Part shown: positions 24,448 to 35,098 of the stretch, one piece after another
Numbering within the stretch: the first letter of the stretch is position 1
How the letters are laid out: the number at the start of each line of letters is the position of its first letter
Assembly (NCBI GenBank): GCA_951213105.1
Contig: OX578142.1
Location: 116,320,565 to 116,384,564 of the forward strand
Reading direction: 5' to 3'
Origin: Amaurobius ferox
Taxonomy: Eukaryota > Arthropoda > Arachnida > Araneae > Amaurobiidae
Length of the DNA stretch: 64,000 nucleotides
The notes under the pieces: model-generated
What the model was told of the DNA's origin: nothing
The model's input: the letters and a program-made list of their open reading frames with translations, nothing else
The model's database searches: none
Translations under genes and position numbers: made by a program

Positions 24448-25152
24448 AAATGTAATCTTATCTTTATAACAAAAACTTCATTGGAACCCTTTAAAGTCCG
24501 ATTCCAAGCAAGTCTAATACATATAGTATGAATCAAACTCACCAAATGGTTAACAAAACCATTGGAACATCATTTAAGCAATCCCATCTATACCCATGTC
24601 ATAAAAATCATTATCATTATCATTTATAAAAACCCCATCATCAAACTTCATGATTTATACCATCAAATTCATTACTAAAGCAACATTTCTTGAACGATAT
24701 CGTGACCATTTTTCACAGGTATCATATCCCTGTCCCAAGCATCTTTAATCCACTGCACAATCAAAACAATATCTGGATTCCGTCCGAGCAAATTTTTTTG
24801 CTAACCCCGAATAGACTTTATTGGATGCTCTCTGCAAAGGAGCTATTTTTTGGCGACGATGATCAACCGTAATTGGAGAAGCGAGACATAAACATTGAAT
24901 GAAAACAAGCAAGTTGTATGAAAACAAGTGAGTTGTATGTAACAGTTGTATGTATATATTTTGATGATACAGCAATACACTGGTACTTGGAGAATCGGAA
25001 GGGCAGTGCCTCACAGGAGAGTTTTGAAGTGCAGAGAAATTTTGAGTGTGTGATTGTGTAATTACTACCACATCATTTTCAGATGGATTACCTTGTGCAG
25101 TGATGTGATTACAAAAAGCACTTTTGGAGCAATTTTTGGAGCAGCAAATTTC

Positions 25153-25320
25153 TAAAATTGTAGCAGTTTGTAGCAGGCAATATTTAAAAAATGTAGCAAT
25201 TTGTAGCAGGCAATTATTCGAAATTGTAGCAGTTAGTAGCAAGCTATATTTCAAAAATGTAACAATTTGTAGCAGGCAATTATTCGAAATTGTAGCAGTT
25301 TGTAGCAAGATATGTTTTGA
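25153..25320. repeat. 33-bp minisatellite, about five units
   Basis: Units are built from ATTGTAGCAGTTTGTAGCA followed by an AT-rich spacer, with a period close to 33 bp. Because 33 is divisible by three, both strands stay open through the array and give an 11-residue repeat on paper (for example IVAVCSRQ). Confidence 0.85.
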
Positions 25321-25400
25321 CGTACAAGGCATTTTTTATTTCAACAGTATGTCATATTCATAACAAGTAAAGCCAAGACAATGAAGTTTTAAAAATCTTA

Positions 25401-26044
25401 TTAACAGAATTTAAGTATAAGCTTTTAGAATTTTCAAATAACTTTTAATAAGCTAAAATAGTATATAAATTGCATTAATAAAAAATGCTTATTTTTTATA
25501 AAAAAAAAATCTTTTGTCAATACATATTCTTTAATAAAAAAAAACTACAATAAATAACTTTAGTAAAGATCTACAAAACATTTTTAAATTGTAATAAATA
25601 ATTTTTGAAAAGATATAAAAATATAATTAAACTATAAATATAATTAAAATATAATTTTACAGATCAAAATAAATTTTATTTTATTAAATTATTTTTAAAA
25701 AATCTCAAAAATCAAAAAAAAAATTCAATTGCAATAAATAATTGTAAAACATATTTTAAAAATTAAAATAAATAACTTAAGATCTAAAAATATTTTATTG
25801 TATTAAAATTTTTAAAAATGATCTAACAAAATGAAATAAATAATTTTAGGGGGGGGGGAAATAATATTTAGAAAAATATATAAAATAAATAATTTTAGGA
25901 ATGATCTACAAAATTAAAAACTTACAATAAATAATTTTTAAAAAGATCAAAAATAATTTAAAGGAAAATCTAAAGAAATGCAAAACATTTAAAATATGTG
26001 ATATTTTTCGAAAAGGATACTGGTCATTTATATTGAGCTATAAC

Positions 26045-26078
<34 letters not shown>

Positions 26079-26680
26079 AAAGAAAAAATAAGTGCGATAA
26101 AAAAAAATAAGAACACCATTAATAAGACCCGCATTAAATGGAAACGAAAATTTTATAAGTTAATCAAGCTAAAGCAAAAACAAATAAATATTATGCTTAA
26201 AACTTTATAAAAATATTAAAAATTCAGTAAACTTCTGTTAATAAGGCGTGAAATTCCCCAAGCTTTCCCTGTTGTCTGTATCAAAATCCCAGGTACTGCA
26301 TACTGCTATTTTAAAGCCAATTTTAAAAGATAACTCCAGATTTAATTGATACCGTGAATACATGATAGTGTAACAAAAACCACTTAAAATAACTTGAAAT
26401 GTTTTATGTTTATATACAATACAGTACAACTTAGAAAATAAGGACCAGTACCGACTTTGCTGATTCTGGAATTTTCGAAATTACAGAATTTGGATAATTT
26501 TTCTATTTTCAAATTTTATAAGAAAATAATGAAAACTCTGTATTGTTCCAAATGATCCAAATTATAGTATGTTAACCTTCATGTTAAAGGCTTTGAAAAA
26601 ATATTTCGATTGATACCAAGTTTGAAAATATACCCTTTGGGGGGGGGGGCTGTCCGGATTGACTGTCCGGATATATGCTA
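25401..26680. other. Very AT-rich intron sequence
   Basis: The stretch consists of variations on AAATAAATAATTTT with poly-A and G-run tracts (for example 25851-25859 and 26639-26649). A run of 29 A lies at 26045-26073. No coding is recognised. Confidence 0.6.
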
Positions 26681-28025
26681 ATTAAACACTCATTGAAGAC
26701 GCCAGAGTTCTGAAGGGTTTGAGGAGGTGCATTTAAATGCTGATACGAAGTGTTTATAACTTTTGTAGGATTATTTTTAATGATATTCGTGTTTCTATAG
26801 CTGACAGAAGATGAATGACTGATAGTCAGAGCTGTCGTGCTGTCGGACGCATTAAAGCAGGACAGTTAATCAAAGATGTCGCTATTTTCTTTGGCGTTGA
26901 TCATTCGGTAATTTCTCGATTATGGAAACAATTCGAAACAAGTCAAACAGTTGTCTGGAAATCTGTACCCGGTCGTCCAAGGGTTACCATCCCCTCTAAT
27001 GATCGGTATATTGCTATAGTAGCCAAGCGGAATTGACGAGTTATCTCCACAACTGCTACATTCATGGTTGCAGAGGCACTTGGTAAGACAATATCTGCCA
27101 GTACTGTGAGCCGAAGGCTCCACGTGAAGGGGCTGTATGCCCGAGTATCACATTTTTGTGTTCCACTAACCATCCAATCCAGAGGAGCAAGATTGAAGTG
27201 GTGTCGTCAACATATCAATTGGACTGTCTCAGATTAGTGCAACGTCCTGTTCACGTATGAGTCCAGATTTGCCCTGGAATCAAATGATAAACATGTAAGG
27301 GTCTGGAAAGAATGAGGCACACACAAGCAGGCCAAGAATATCAATGAACATCATTCATTCAGAGGTGGCAGAGTCATGGTGTGGGCCTCTGCACATCTTT
27401 AAAAGAGTTTCAGTTACGGTTGCACAGTATTGGGATGAAGTCCTAGACTCTACTGTGAGACTCTACACTTCAGCAGTTGGTCCTGATTTCCTCCTTATGA
27501 ACTATAATGCCTGTGCTCATCGAGCTAACATCATTGACGAATACCTGGAAAGTGAGGGCATTTCTCGTATGGAGGGGCCGACGTATTCCCCCGACCTTAA
27601 TCCCATAGAAAACCTTTGGGATGTCCTCGGGCATGCTGTCTCTGCACATTTACCTCCTCCAGTCAGTCTCAGAGAGTTAGAAATCGCCCTATTGGAAGAA
27701 TGGCCATTGCTCACATCTGCGATGGTCGATCACCTCATTGAATGCATGGAAAATCATTGTAAAGTTTGTGTGAAGGTCCAGGGAGGTCACATACCATATT
27801 AATGTAAGTTTTGTTTGCCTATAAACATCATTTTGTTAATGATTCAAATGTGACATCATCATATAACTTATGAAAAGTAAATATTTTTTTGATCTTTGTA
27901 CATAATTCTTGTTTTCTTTAATGCATAAACATTTTTTCTATCTTCATGCACAATTTTGAGTTAATCAAAGCTTTATTTTTCCATTTTTGTTGATTTTACC
28001 GTCTGTGCTTAACTTTTGGAAGGCA

Positions 28026-28028
<3 letters not shown>
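26680..28028 (+). mobile_element. Tc1-like element, left end missing
   Basis: The right end reads AACTTTTGGAAGGCAGTG and stops at a TA (28029-28030) that has grown into a (TA)n tract. The matching left inverted end (CACTGCCTTCC) was not found, so the left boundary is approximate. A plus-strand transposase pseudogene fills the interior. The last ~110 bp are shared with 63215-63333. Confidence 0.85.
26815..27802 (+). pseudogene. Tc1 transposase pseudogene with altered catalytic residues
   Basis: The N-terminal helix-turn-helix is clear (GRIKAGQLIKDVAIFFGVDH, then SVISRLWKQF), followed by the second DNA-binding part (GRPRVTIPSNDRYI, then TVSRRLHVKGLYAR). The DDE core is recognisable. The usual FTDESRF is FTYESRF here, the usual LMDDNARPH is LMNYNACAH, and the final glutamate motif SPDLNPIENLWD is kept. 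Stops occur at 27034-27036 and further on, and at least one frameshift precedes 27344. Both catalytic aspartates are lost, so the enzyme was dead apart from the stops. Confidence 0.9.

Positions 28029-28081
<53 letters not shown>
28029..28081. repeat. (TA)n microsatellite at Tc1 end
   Basis: The run of about 26 TA units starts at the TA target duplication of the Tc1 copy. Confidence 0.95.
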
Positions 28082-28087
<6 letters not shown>

Positions 28088-28282
28088 TCTTCAAACTTTT
28101 GCAACAAAAAGAGATGGGTGATAGAACACAGCAATAGACAAACAATATTTACCATAGAACCAATGTCACAATCCACACATAGCAGAAAGAAGAAACATGA
28201 CTCATTCATGTTAATCCTTTATTAGAAAAAAAAAGAGACTCAAGTAACAGATATATGGCACAATGCCATTCATGACAGATAA

Positions 28283-28810
28283 TTACTTAAAGGAGCTGTG
28301 CAAAGTGGCATCCGTGGGCTTTGTTACACAGCCGGCACTGGCAAAGAAGGTTTCTCGCAACCTTTCAAAAAAACCCTGGTGTGGTGTTAATCTTGTCCAC
28401 AGCAACAGATACTCACGAAGACTTCGTCGAAGATCTCGTTGATCTTTGATGAAGTCCACAGGTGTCTTATACACCAACTCTTTCACGTGTTCCTAGAAAA
28501 CCTGTGGATTCAGGTCCGGGGAGCTTGGAAACCAAGCTACAAGTCCACCATGCCCAACCCACCATTGAGGATACATCATGTTTAGAAAGTATCAGATGGC
28601 GGTAGAAAAGTGTGCCACAGCCCCATCATGCATAAACCACGTCACATTGTATGGTGTATGGTGAGAAGAAAACCCTGAAACAGACCGGGTAGCACATGCT
28701 CCAGGAACACACTGTACACAGTGCCCAATAGGTGTTCTGGCAAAAGGTAAGGTTCTACCAGCCAATAACCAAGTACCTGCCCAGACGTTGATGGCAAATC
28801 TCGGCTAGTT
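28283..28810 (-). pseudogene. Mariner/DUF4817-type transposase, C-terminal half
   Basis: Reading the minus strand downward gives GQVLGYWLVEPYLLPEHLLG, then CDVVYA followed by a stop and WGCGTLF, a WVGHGGLVAWFPSSPDLNP-like stretch after a frame change, and finally KELVYKTPVDFIKDQRDLRR. This is the order of the DDE domain in the DUF4817-type group (GYYL.., HDGA..HF, PPRSPDLTP.., then VY.TP). Several frame changes and stops are present. No inverted ends were assigned. Confidence 0.7.
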
Positions 28811-28857
28811 TTTACATTGTTCATCTTGCTGTGTACTATCATCCCTTTTTTATTGTT

Positions 28858-28873
28858 ATATATATATATATAT

Positions 28874-28905
<32 letters not shown>
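28858..28905. repeat. (TA)n/(TG) microsatellite
   Basis: Interrupted TATATA and TGTGTG runs. Confidence 0.85.
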
Positions 28906-28935
28906 ATTGAAGAATTTTAATTTTACTTGTATTAT

Positions 28936-29522
28936 ACAGGGTGGAGCGCAGCCAACTGGCACATTTCAAATCTGAATAGTGCGGCGCCGTGATCGCTTGT
29001 CGTGGTTGGCGGGAGGGGGAATGGTAGAGGGGGATGCCATTTCATGACATGCGTCGCCGCGGTAAGTCAGTCGCAATGGAGCGTTGGAATGTGCAACACC
29101 GTGTTACCTGTGTTCGTAGTTATTTCAAAACATATTCTGTCACAGAAGTGCAGCGTCTATCGACGACAGTTCAATATTGGTCAACATAGTCACGTACTGT
29201 CTCGCAATACCATATTGGCTAGGATGAAGAAATTTGAAGAAACTGGTAGCGTGTTAGATGTGAAGCATGGATCTCCTCGAACAGTGGGATGCCAGAGAAC
29301 CTGCAGACTGTGAGAGAAGCTTTTGAACGCAGTCCTCGCTGCTCGGCGTACCAGCAATCTCGCATTCTGCCTGATGTAGTTTTCAAAAAATAACCTTGTA
29401 ATCGGTGGTATATAAATGGCATACTTGGTTGTACTTATAGATATTTTTACTTATTTTTTCCCTGCTTCCGTATATGATATATGACTAGTTGAAATGTGTC
29501 AGTTGGCTGTGCTCCACCCTGT
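28936..29522 (+). mobile_element. Deletion derivative of a DUF4817-type element
   Basis: The inverted ends are ACAGGGTGGAGCGCAGCCAA at 28936 and, inverted, ACAGGGTGGAGCACAGCCAA ending at 29522. They extend to CTGGCACATTTCAA and CTGACACATTTCAA. The 587-bp interior keeps only the N-terminal helix-turn-helix part of the transposase at 29077-29390: MERWNVQHRVTCVRSYFKTY, then after a frame change RRQFNIGQH and SRNTILARMKKFEETGSV, then after another PENLQTVREAFERSPR. The DDE domain is absent. It is a MITE-like derivative. Confidence 0.88.
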
Positions 29523-30419
29523 ATATACTGGAGATAGATCATTAATAGAAAATGTTCTGTATAACATAAGTGAAAGGAAGATGGGCTGAAATGTAAATGT
29601 GACATCAAAAATACTATACGACAAGCCATTGAATATTTAAAAAAAACATGATAAGAAAACATTATAAATAAAACAGATACTAAAATGGTATAAAATGCCC
29701 CTTTTTCCCTGTTCCATATAAAAGTTAAGGAATGGAATAAGAATTACATGTGGTAAAGAGGGGTGAATAAATTTTTGTACAACACATTAAGATGAAATTA
29801 TTGATATAAATCATATATGTAATGCAGGTACTTAAGGTACTAATCCCCTTGTTCCCTGCATAAACATGCATGGTGTAAATGCAAGAAATGTGTTTAAAGA
29901 TAAAAAGTTGCAAAACAGAAAAATTGTTTTGCACGATGAGCTAGGCCTTTTCTAGCTCCCGAAAATTTTTTTGAAATTGAATAAATTGAATAATTTGATT
30001 AAAATGAAAAGCATTTCCGAAACCATGTATGCTATCAAGGGCCATACATGTTTCATTAATGCGGATTCTAGGTTTCTGTGTGCATTACTGTAAATTGTAT
30101 TACAGAAATAATGCACATGCCCCGACGTAGAAAATACAAATTGGATTAGATATATAAGAAATCAAATATAATAATCAAATATACCAGCGTGTGGCTAAGT
30201 ATTTAAAGGAGAATATAATGTAATAAAAAGGTAAAAGAATATAATAATACAAATGTATTTACCCCTTGCGCTGCTTAGCTGTGTAGATTACATGATACTG
30301 ACTAAGCATTTTTACTCAATACAGGTTACAATTAATTCTATATACTAAGGTTTCAACTGTTGGAAGTGAAACATGGAGATGAAAAATTATTTAAAATTGT
30401 TTGAGAATTATCTGTCAAT
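29523..30419. other. WASHC4 intron, nothing recognised
   Basis: AT-rich sequence with short open frames and no motif. Confidence 0.5.
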
Positions 30420-30947
30420 ATGTTACTGTAATTGTAGCAAGGTGTTGAATTTAAAATTAAAATGTGTTTTAATAAAAGAAAAAATAAGGTTTGGCGGGCA
30501 GGTATTTTGGATAGTGGTGTTTATGAATTTAAAAAGATGTTCTTTGAAGTAACAAGGTGTACTTAACATTTTTATTCTTAATAACTGGTTATTAATAATA
30601 TTTTTATATACTGATTTTGAAAGATTGGATGAATAATGTTGAAGTTGATTTACTCTGAAGTTATAAGTTTCTGTTTTGTCATATATTTTAAATTTTAATG
30701 TGTATGCATTTTGAATTTTTAAACTAACGTCTAGATAATTCATCCTGTGTGATGCATATACATTTTCAATTAGTTGGATAAAAATTAAAGTTTAATATAG
30801 GTGTTTCATTAGTAATTCCAATAATAATTAGGTCATCAATAAATCTGTACGTGATATGACTGTTGAAAGGGTATTGAATTTCGTAAAAATGTAGATAAAG
30901 TTTGGCCAGTATTGTAGATGAGATTCCTCCCTGAGATTGTAGATGAG

Positions 30948-31003
<56 letters not shown>

Positions 31004-31740
31004 ATAGCATACTTAGAAAATTAAGGATACTTTGCAAATATGCAAACGTAAAAAATGAGTAAATAGGAATGACAATGCAAAATACATTTAATTTATTGCG
31101 CAAATGCAGCTAATAAATAAACTGATATCAATAATAAGAAAAGTTAGAAGGTCCAATGAAAGAAATGTGAAAAGCTGTAACTCGAAAAACCTAACTTTCA
31201 AATAAGCTTACAAAATAAAAGTATAAATCAGCAAATCTTCAAGCAAATGGAAAAAAAAATACAAATTTCGAATCATCAAATTAAAGAAAATTATCAAAAA
31301 TCAATGGTATCTAATCGATAAAAGGAAAACGGATGAAATCCAAGCAATAATCGATAACAAAAGATCATTGTAAATCATTAATGGAGTGCTTAATATTATC
31401 AATATTATATATGGCTCTAGACAATTTAATACTACTAATTGCATTTTTAATATAATTTAATAAAGTAAATTTCCACATATTAAATGCCTCTAAAGGCATA
31501 GCATATTTAGAAGCTAATTTATATATATATTTATGAAAATTTATTGATTTTAAAACTTTAAAAGAATTATTACAAGAGGGTAACCTGAATTTAGTGCCAA
31601 AAGACACAATGGTTCTTAACGAATTGTCTTTAACTATACCTAAGTCTCCTGTAACTATATGCCCCAGGTCTGGATTTAGAAATTTAGCATAATCGTTTAC
31701 TTTACAATTACATTCATTATCTAAAATTCATCTATATATA
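30420..31740 (-). mobile_element. Penelope-like retroelement, copy A
   Basis: Read downward on the minus strand, an N-terminal part at about 31720-31365 (NPDLGHIVTGDLGIV, then LRTIVSFGTKFR) matches the GHVITGDLxIV...L...GxKYR region of Penelope-like elements. Reverse transcriptase motifs follow at 30930-30830 (QGGISSTILAKLYLHFYE, then the catalytic YRFIDDLIII) and a thumb-like part at 30743-30425 (NYLDVSLKI, then LQHYSSNLSKSVYKNIINNQ, LLRIKM). The (TA)n tract at 30949-31000 interrupts the middle. Frame breaks make it inactive. No endonuclease domain was found. Confidence 0.75.
30949..31000. repeat. (TA)26 microsatellite inside copy A
   Basis: An uninterrupted TA run lies just upstream (on the minus strand) of the reverse transcriptase QGG motif. 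Confidence 0.96.
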
Positions 31741-31842
31741 TATCTAAATATATCTAAAATTGATTCTCTCTATCGATCATTATTCTAAGTCAATTTTAGA
31801 TAATGAATGTAATTGTAAAGAAAACGATTATGCTAAATTTCT
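31690..31842. repeat. Inverted repeat at the 5' end of Penelope-like copy A
   Basis: About 48 bp (TTTTAGATAATGAATGTAAT and so on to TTATGCTAAATTTCTA at 31793-31842) are present in reverse complement at about 31688-31735, with a 60-bp AT-rich spacer. Penelope-like elements often end in such inverted partial copies. A Tc1 fragment begins immediately after. Confidence 0.8.
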
Positions 31843-31844
31843 AG

Positions 31845-32280
31845 CTTTCTCTATCAGTCACCACACAGCCCCCCCTAAGTGGTACCATGGTTTGGGGTGG
31901 TATAACATTTGGTGATCGAACACCTTTAGTCCACATTTCTGGCAGCATCACGGCACAATGATATGTCTCTGACATTGTGAGACCTGTGGTACAGCCATAT
32001 CTGTCAAACAGGCCTGGACTGCTTTTACAGCAGGATAATGCCAGGCCACATACTGCACGGATAACTATGAATAGTCTACAAGGTTTTAATATCCTGCCTT
32101 GGCCATCATATTCCCCAGATATGTCACCAATTGAGCATATCTGGGACATCATGGGTTGCTGATTAAGAGAACTCCCAATTCCAGCAAACCATGTTCAGTT
32201 ACAAGCCCAATTGCATGCTGTGTGGAATGCCATCCCTCAGCATACCATTGACGATCTCATTGACGGGATGCCTCATCTAG
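31845..32280 (+). pseudogene. Tc1 transposase fragment (same family as 9955-11350)
   Basis: The plus strand reads VVQPYLSNRPGLLLQQDNAR, PHTARITMNSLQGF, SYSPDMSPIEHIWDIMG and AVWNAIPQHTIDDLIDGMP. This is the last third of a Tc1 transposase, with the second aspartate and the glutamate intact. There are no inverted ends. The fragment begins at the border of the Penelope-like inverted repeat and ends within the last coding helix. Confidence 0.88.
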
Positions 32281-33718
32281 ATACTTTACAAAATATGATT
32301 ATTTATCTTTTAACACTGCAAAACCATCTTTATAATCTGCATAATGCTAAGCTGATATATCACAAACACATCTGTATCAGCATCAAAGCATTTCTATATG
32401 TTGCCTTCATCCAGTTTGGATAGAGACTACTTGATGTATACAAAAAGCTAGCTCTTGAATCAGCATTTCTCTGTGCTTATCCTAAACTTTTCAAAGGTTT
32501 TATTGTTGCCATCATCCCTGAGGAAGCATGTAAACAACACATTTTTCCAGACATTTACAAGGGTATCCAATATGGTCTCATTCCATGTTCTTCCACATCG
32601 CATGCCTGATGTTAAATTCTTTCTGAAATAATGGGATATCTTCACTGCTGTGCTTAGCATCCAAGATTTTCTTCAGAAACAGTCTTGTATGAGTATTTCA
32701 TTGAAGTATTTCCTGATCCATAGGTTGGACTATGGTGCAATTTGGCAGTAAAAACAACTTCAATGTTGTCTTGGTTTAAAACTCTTGTTATTTCAGAAAC
32801 AATAAACAGTAGACCTGATAATTGGAAGTTGTCAGTATGAAGGGTTATTTATAACGAACATAATTAGTATCTAGTATACTTAAAATTTGGAAAATGGACA
32901 CATTTCAGCATATAAATATTTTCTGAAACTACTGTCTTAAATAATCTGAAATAAAAATACAACAGTAACATACAGCAATTTCATCGACTGTTTATATAAG
33001 GTAAACTTGAGTAATGTATATAAGCACAAATAACACAATAATATTTCATACTTATATACATTGTTAATCCTTCACACAAAGTGTATTTTACTTATTGAAC
33101 TGTTTATATGTTAGTAATAACATAAACAGTTGATGAAAAGTATCAACCAGTTTTGAAATCAAAAACAATCTTCTTCCTACAGATAAAAATATATCAACCA
33201 CATCCCCAAAGGCAATAAAGCATATGTTGCTTTTGTCTGGTATAAATGCTGCCTTTTCATACTGATGGGTTTTTTGTGTTTAAAATTAGTTGATACTAAT
33301 AATCAATTTTTTATGCTGTTAACTTTACAAGGTATTTAATTTCAGACCACTTCAGATTATTGAAAATTATAATGAAACACAAAGGTGTCTATGATATAAA
33401 ATTTTTTAAATAAAATTAAATTAAAAATTATGTGAGCTACAAATTATAACAAAAGCCGGAATATATACCTGAATATATACTTGAATGTATGGCAGAAAAA
33501 ATTTAATTTTCAAAATTATTTTTAAATATCCTTTTTCCTTACGCTAAAACTCATGAATGATAAAGTTTAAGCTTTAGAAAACTCATGAATGATAAAGTTT
33601 AAGCTTTAGAAAACTCATGAATGATAAAGTTATCTTTTGGCACATATAAGAAATTAAAAAATATTAGAAAATAAAACATTTTGTCTTCATATTGGTTTTT
33701 TTTATATATTGCTTTTAC
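32281..33718. other. WASHC4 intron with a small tandem repeat
   Basis: The 66-residue minus-strand frame at 32460-32660 is unrecognised. Otherwise the stretch is AT-rich with no match apart from the tandem repeat at 33546-33630. Confidence 0.5.
33546..33630. repeat. 32-bp tandem repeat next to exon 8
   Basis: The unit AAAACTCATGAATGATAAAG plus TTTAAGCTTTAG occurs twice in full and once in part, about 90 bp downstream of the donor of the 45-nt exon. Confidence 0.95.
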
Positions 33719-33763
33719 CTTTTGTCCATTTCGAACTTTATTTTCTTTAAAATACCTAAGATC
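33719..33763 (-). CDS. WASHC4: WASHC4 exon 8 of window (45-nt microexon)
   Basis: A 15-codon exon reads DLRYFKENKVRNGQK. It lies at the position of vertebrate DIRFFREIKDQNDHK and is phase 0 on both sides. The acceptor is TTATAG and the donor GTAAAAG. It sits alone between introns of 8.4 kb and 10.6 kb. Codon phase and alignment on both sides require it, so it is unlikely to be a chance match. Confidence 0.9.
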
Positions 33764-33803
33764 CTATAAAAAAAATGAACAGATTATTAAGTATAAAAGA
33801 AAT

Positions 33804-33811
<8 letters not shown>

Positions 33812-33856
<45 letters not shown>
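33812..33856. repeat. (TA)n microsatellite
   Basis: TA run with one C interruption, about 50 bp upstream of the exon 8 acceptor on the minus strand. Confidence 0.9.
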
Positions 33857-35033
33857 ATATCTAAAAAACTGAGACAATTATTGAGAATTTGTATGTATTA
33901 AAATATAAATAGTTATTGGGAAAGTCTGTCTAGGACAGGGCTGGAATGTTCTGGAAGCTAGACTATAGAAACCATTTTTCAAAAAAACATCTCATAAAAA
34001 TACCAGTGTACAAAAATATCTTATTCCTTGAGATATTTCAGAAAATAACTCAATCTCCTTTCATCAAGCTATGGCATGTTTTGGCAATGTAAACAATGCT
34101 TCATTTATTACCAGACTGAGTAGGCTAAACAGAGGTTCAAAACTTCTTTTGTCTCTTGAACACAATTCACCAGAAGAAAAAAAATCATCAAAATCTCTAT
34201 TAGTTTGTGCTTTCTAATGTAATAGTTTTCATTTTTATTGCTTAATACATGGAGTATTCATAATTTATTAACCAATTACTTATATTATCAATTAAATAGT
34301 TTCTAAGAATTCTGTAATTAAGTACCATTTTTATATATGTATTTCTACTAATAGAAAAATTAAATGAAACATCTATCAATACAGAGTTTTTATGTAAAGC
34401 CCATGAATCGGTCACTATGCAATAGCCTTGACCACTATGCAATCAGAATTGGGTAGTATCGAATATACATGTATTTGAAATACATTTTCAAAATATATTT
34501 GTAATTTGTATTTTAAACTGAAACAACTAAAGTATTTTGGTCCTGTATCGAAAATACATTTTCAGAGTATTTTGTATTTTTAAAATACTCAAAATACATT
34601 TCTTCAGATTTCAAGATATCATGTGTAAACCGCAGATGAACGATTCGCAAAAGAGGAATCGGCTATTCAGTATTTTATCTAGTCATTGAATTCTCTTCTA
34701 GAAGTCAATCTAAACAACCTTTTGCAACCAGGTGCCGATAAAGGTGTTAATTAACGGGATGTTTAGCATTTGTGGTGGCCTTTGAAAAATATAATTTGTT
34801 ATTGTTTTTGTCTACTTTATAGAATATGTTCATTTATGTAATGCTGTTGTTTGGTACATAGCTCCTAGCTGTCTGTGTATATAAAGGTCAAGAAGAGAGC
34901 TTGAAGTAGCATTCTTTGCGTAAACAGAAATATGAACAATCCGAGCTCTGCTGTGCATTGGATTTCTTTCTTTTTTCTTTTTAAATGAATTAAAGATATG
35001 CAGTGCAGTTAGTTATTACAAACACACAAGAAA

Positions 35034-35098
35034 TGATGGCAGATACTGTTAGTGATGAAAATGTATCAAGGGAATTAATGGATTATGACGTGCATGGT
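35034..35098 (+). pseudogene. N-terminus of a hAT transposase
   Basis: The frame beginning MADTVSDENVSRELMDYD is cut at codon 19-21 by the 5S-headed SINE. After the insertion, at about 35590, a zinc-finger-like C-x2-C pattern with one stop follows. The DDE and dimerisation regions are not found. Confidence 0.5.

Larger units (their letters stand above)
23448..25400 (-). mobile_element. Pogo-like TATAAGTCGA element, interrupted copy
   Basis: The end at 23448 (TATATACTCGCGTATAAGTC, then AGAGAAAAAAACC and ATATAAGTCGATCCCAAAAAG) matches, in inverse, the right end of the element at 39939-40881. Its other half lies at about 24745-25150, where VVVITQSHTQNFSALQNSP corresponds to VVVITQSRTLNFSALQNC of that copy and ARTESRYCFDC to RAEARYCFDC. 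A DUF4817-type fragment and a (TA)n tract separate the halves. The left boundary near 25400 is uncertain. The 195-residue open frame at 24745-25332 runs through it and is probably not a host protein. Confidence 0.65.

Noticed and set aside
24745..25332. 195-residue minus-strand frame as a host gene
   Set aside because: Half of it is the 33-bp minisatellite and the rest matches the pogo-like element at 39939-40881. It has no host-like domain.
27517..27714. Minus-strand frame opposite the Tc1 transposase
   Set aside because: It is a shadow of the plus-strand SPDLNPIENLWD region.
28009..28225. Open frames with long Tyr-Ile repeats (also 28642-28962 and 30828-31103)
   Set aside because: These are translations of (TA)n microsatellites.
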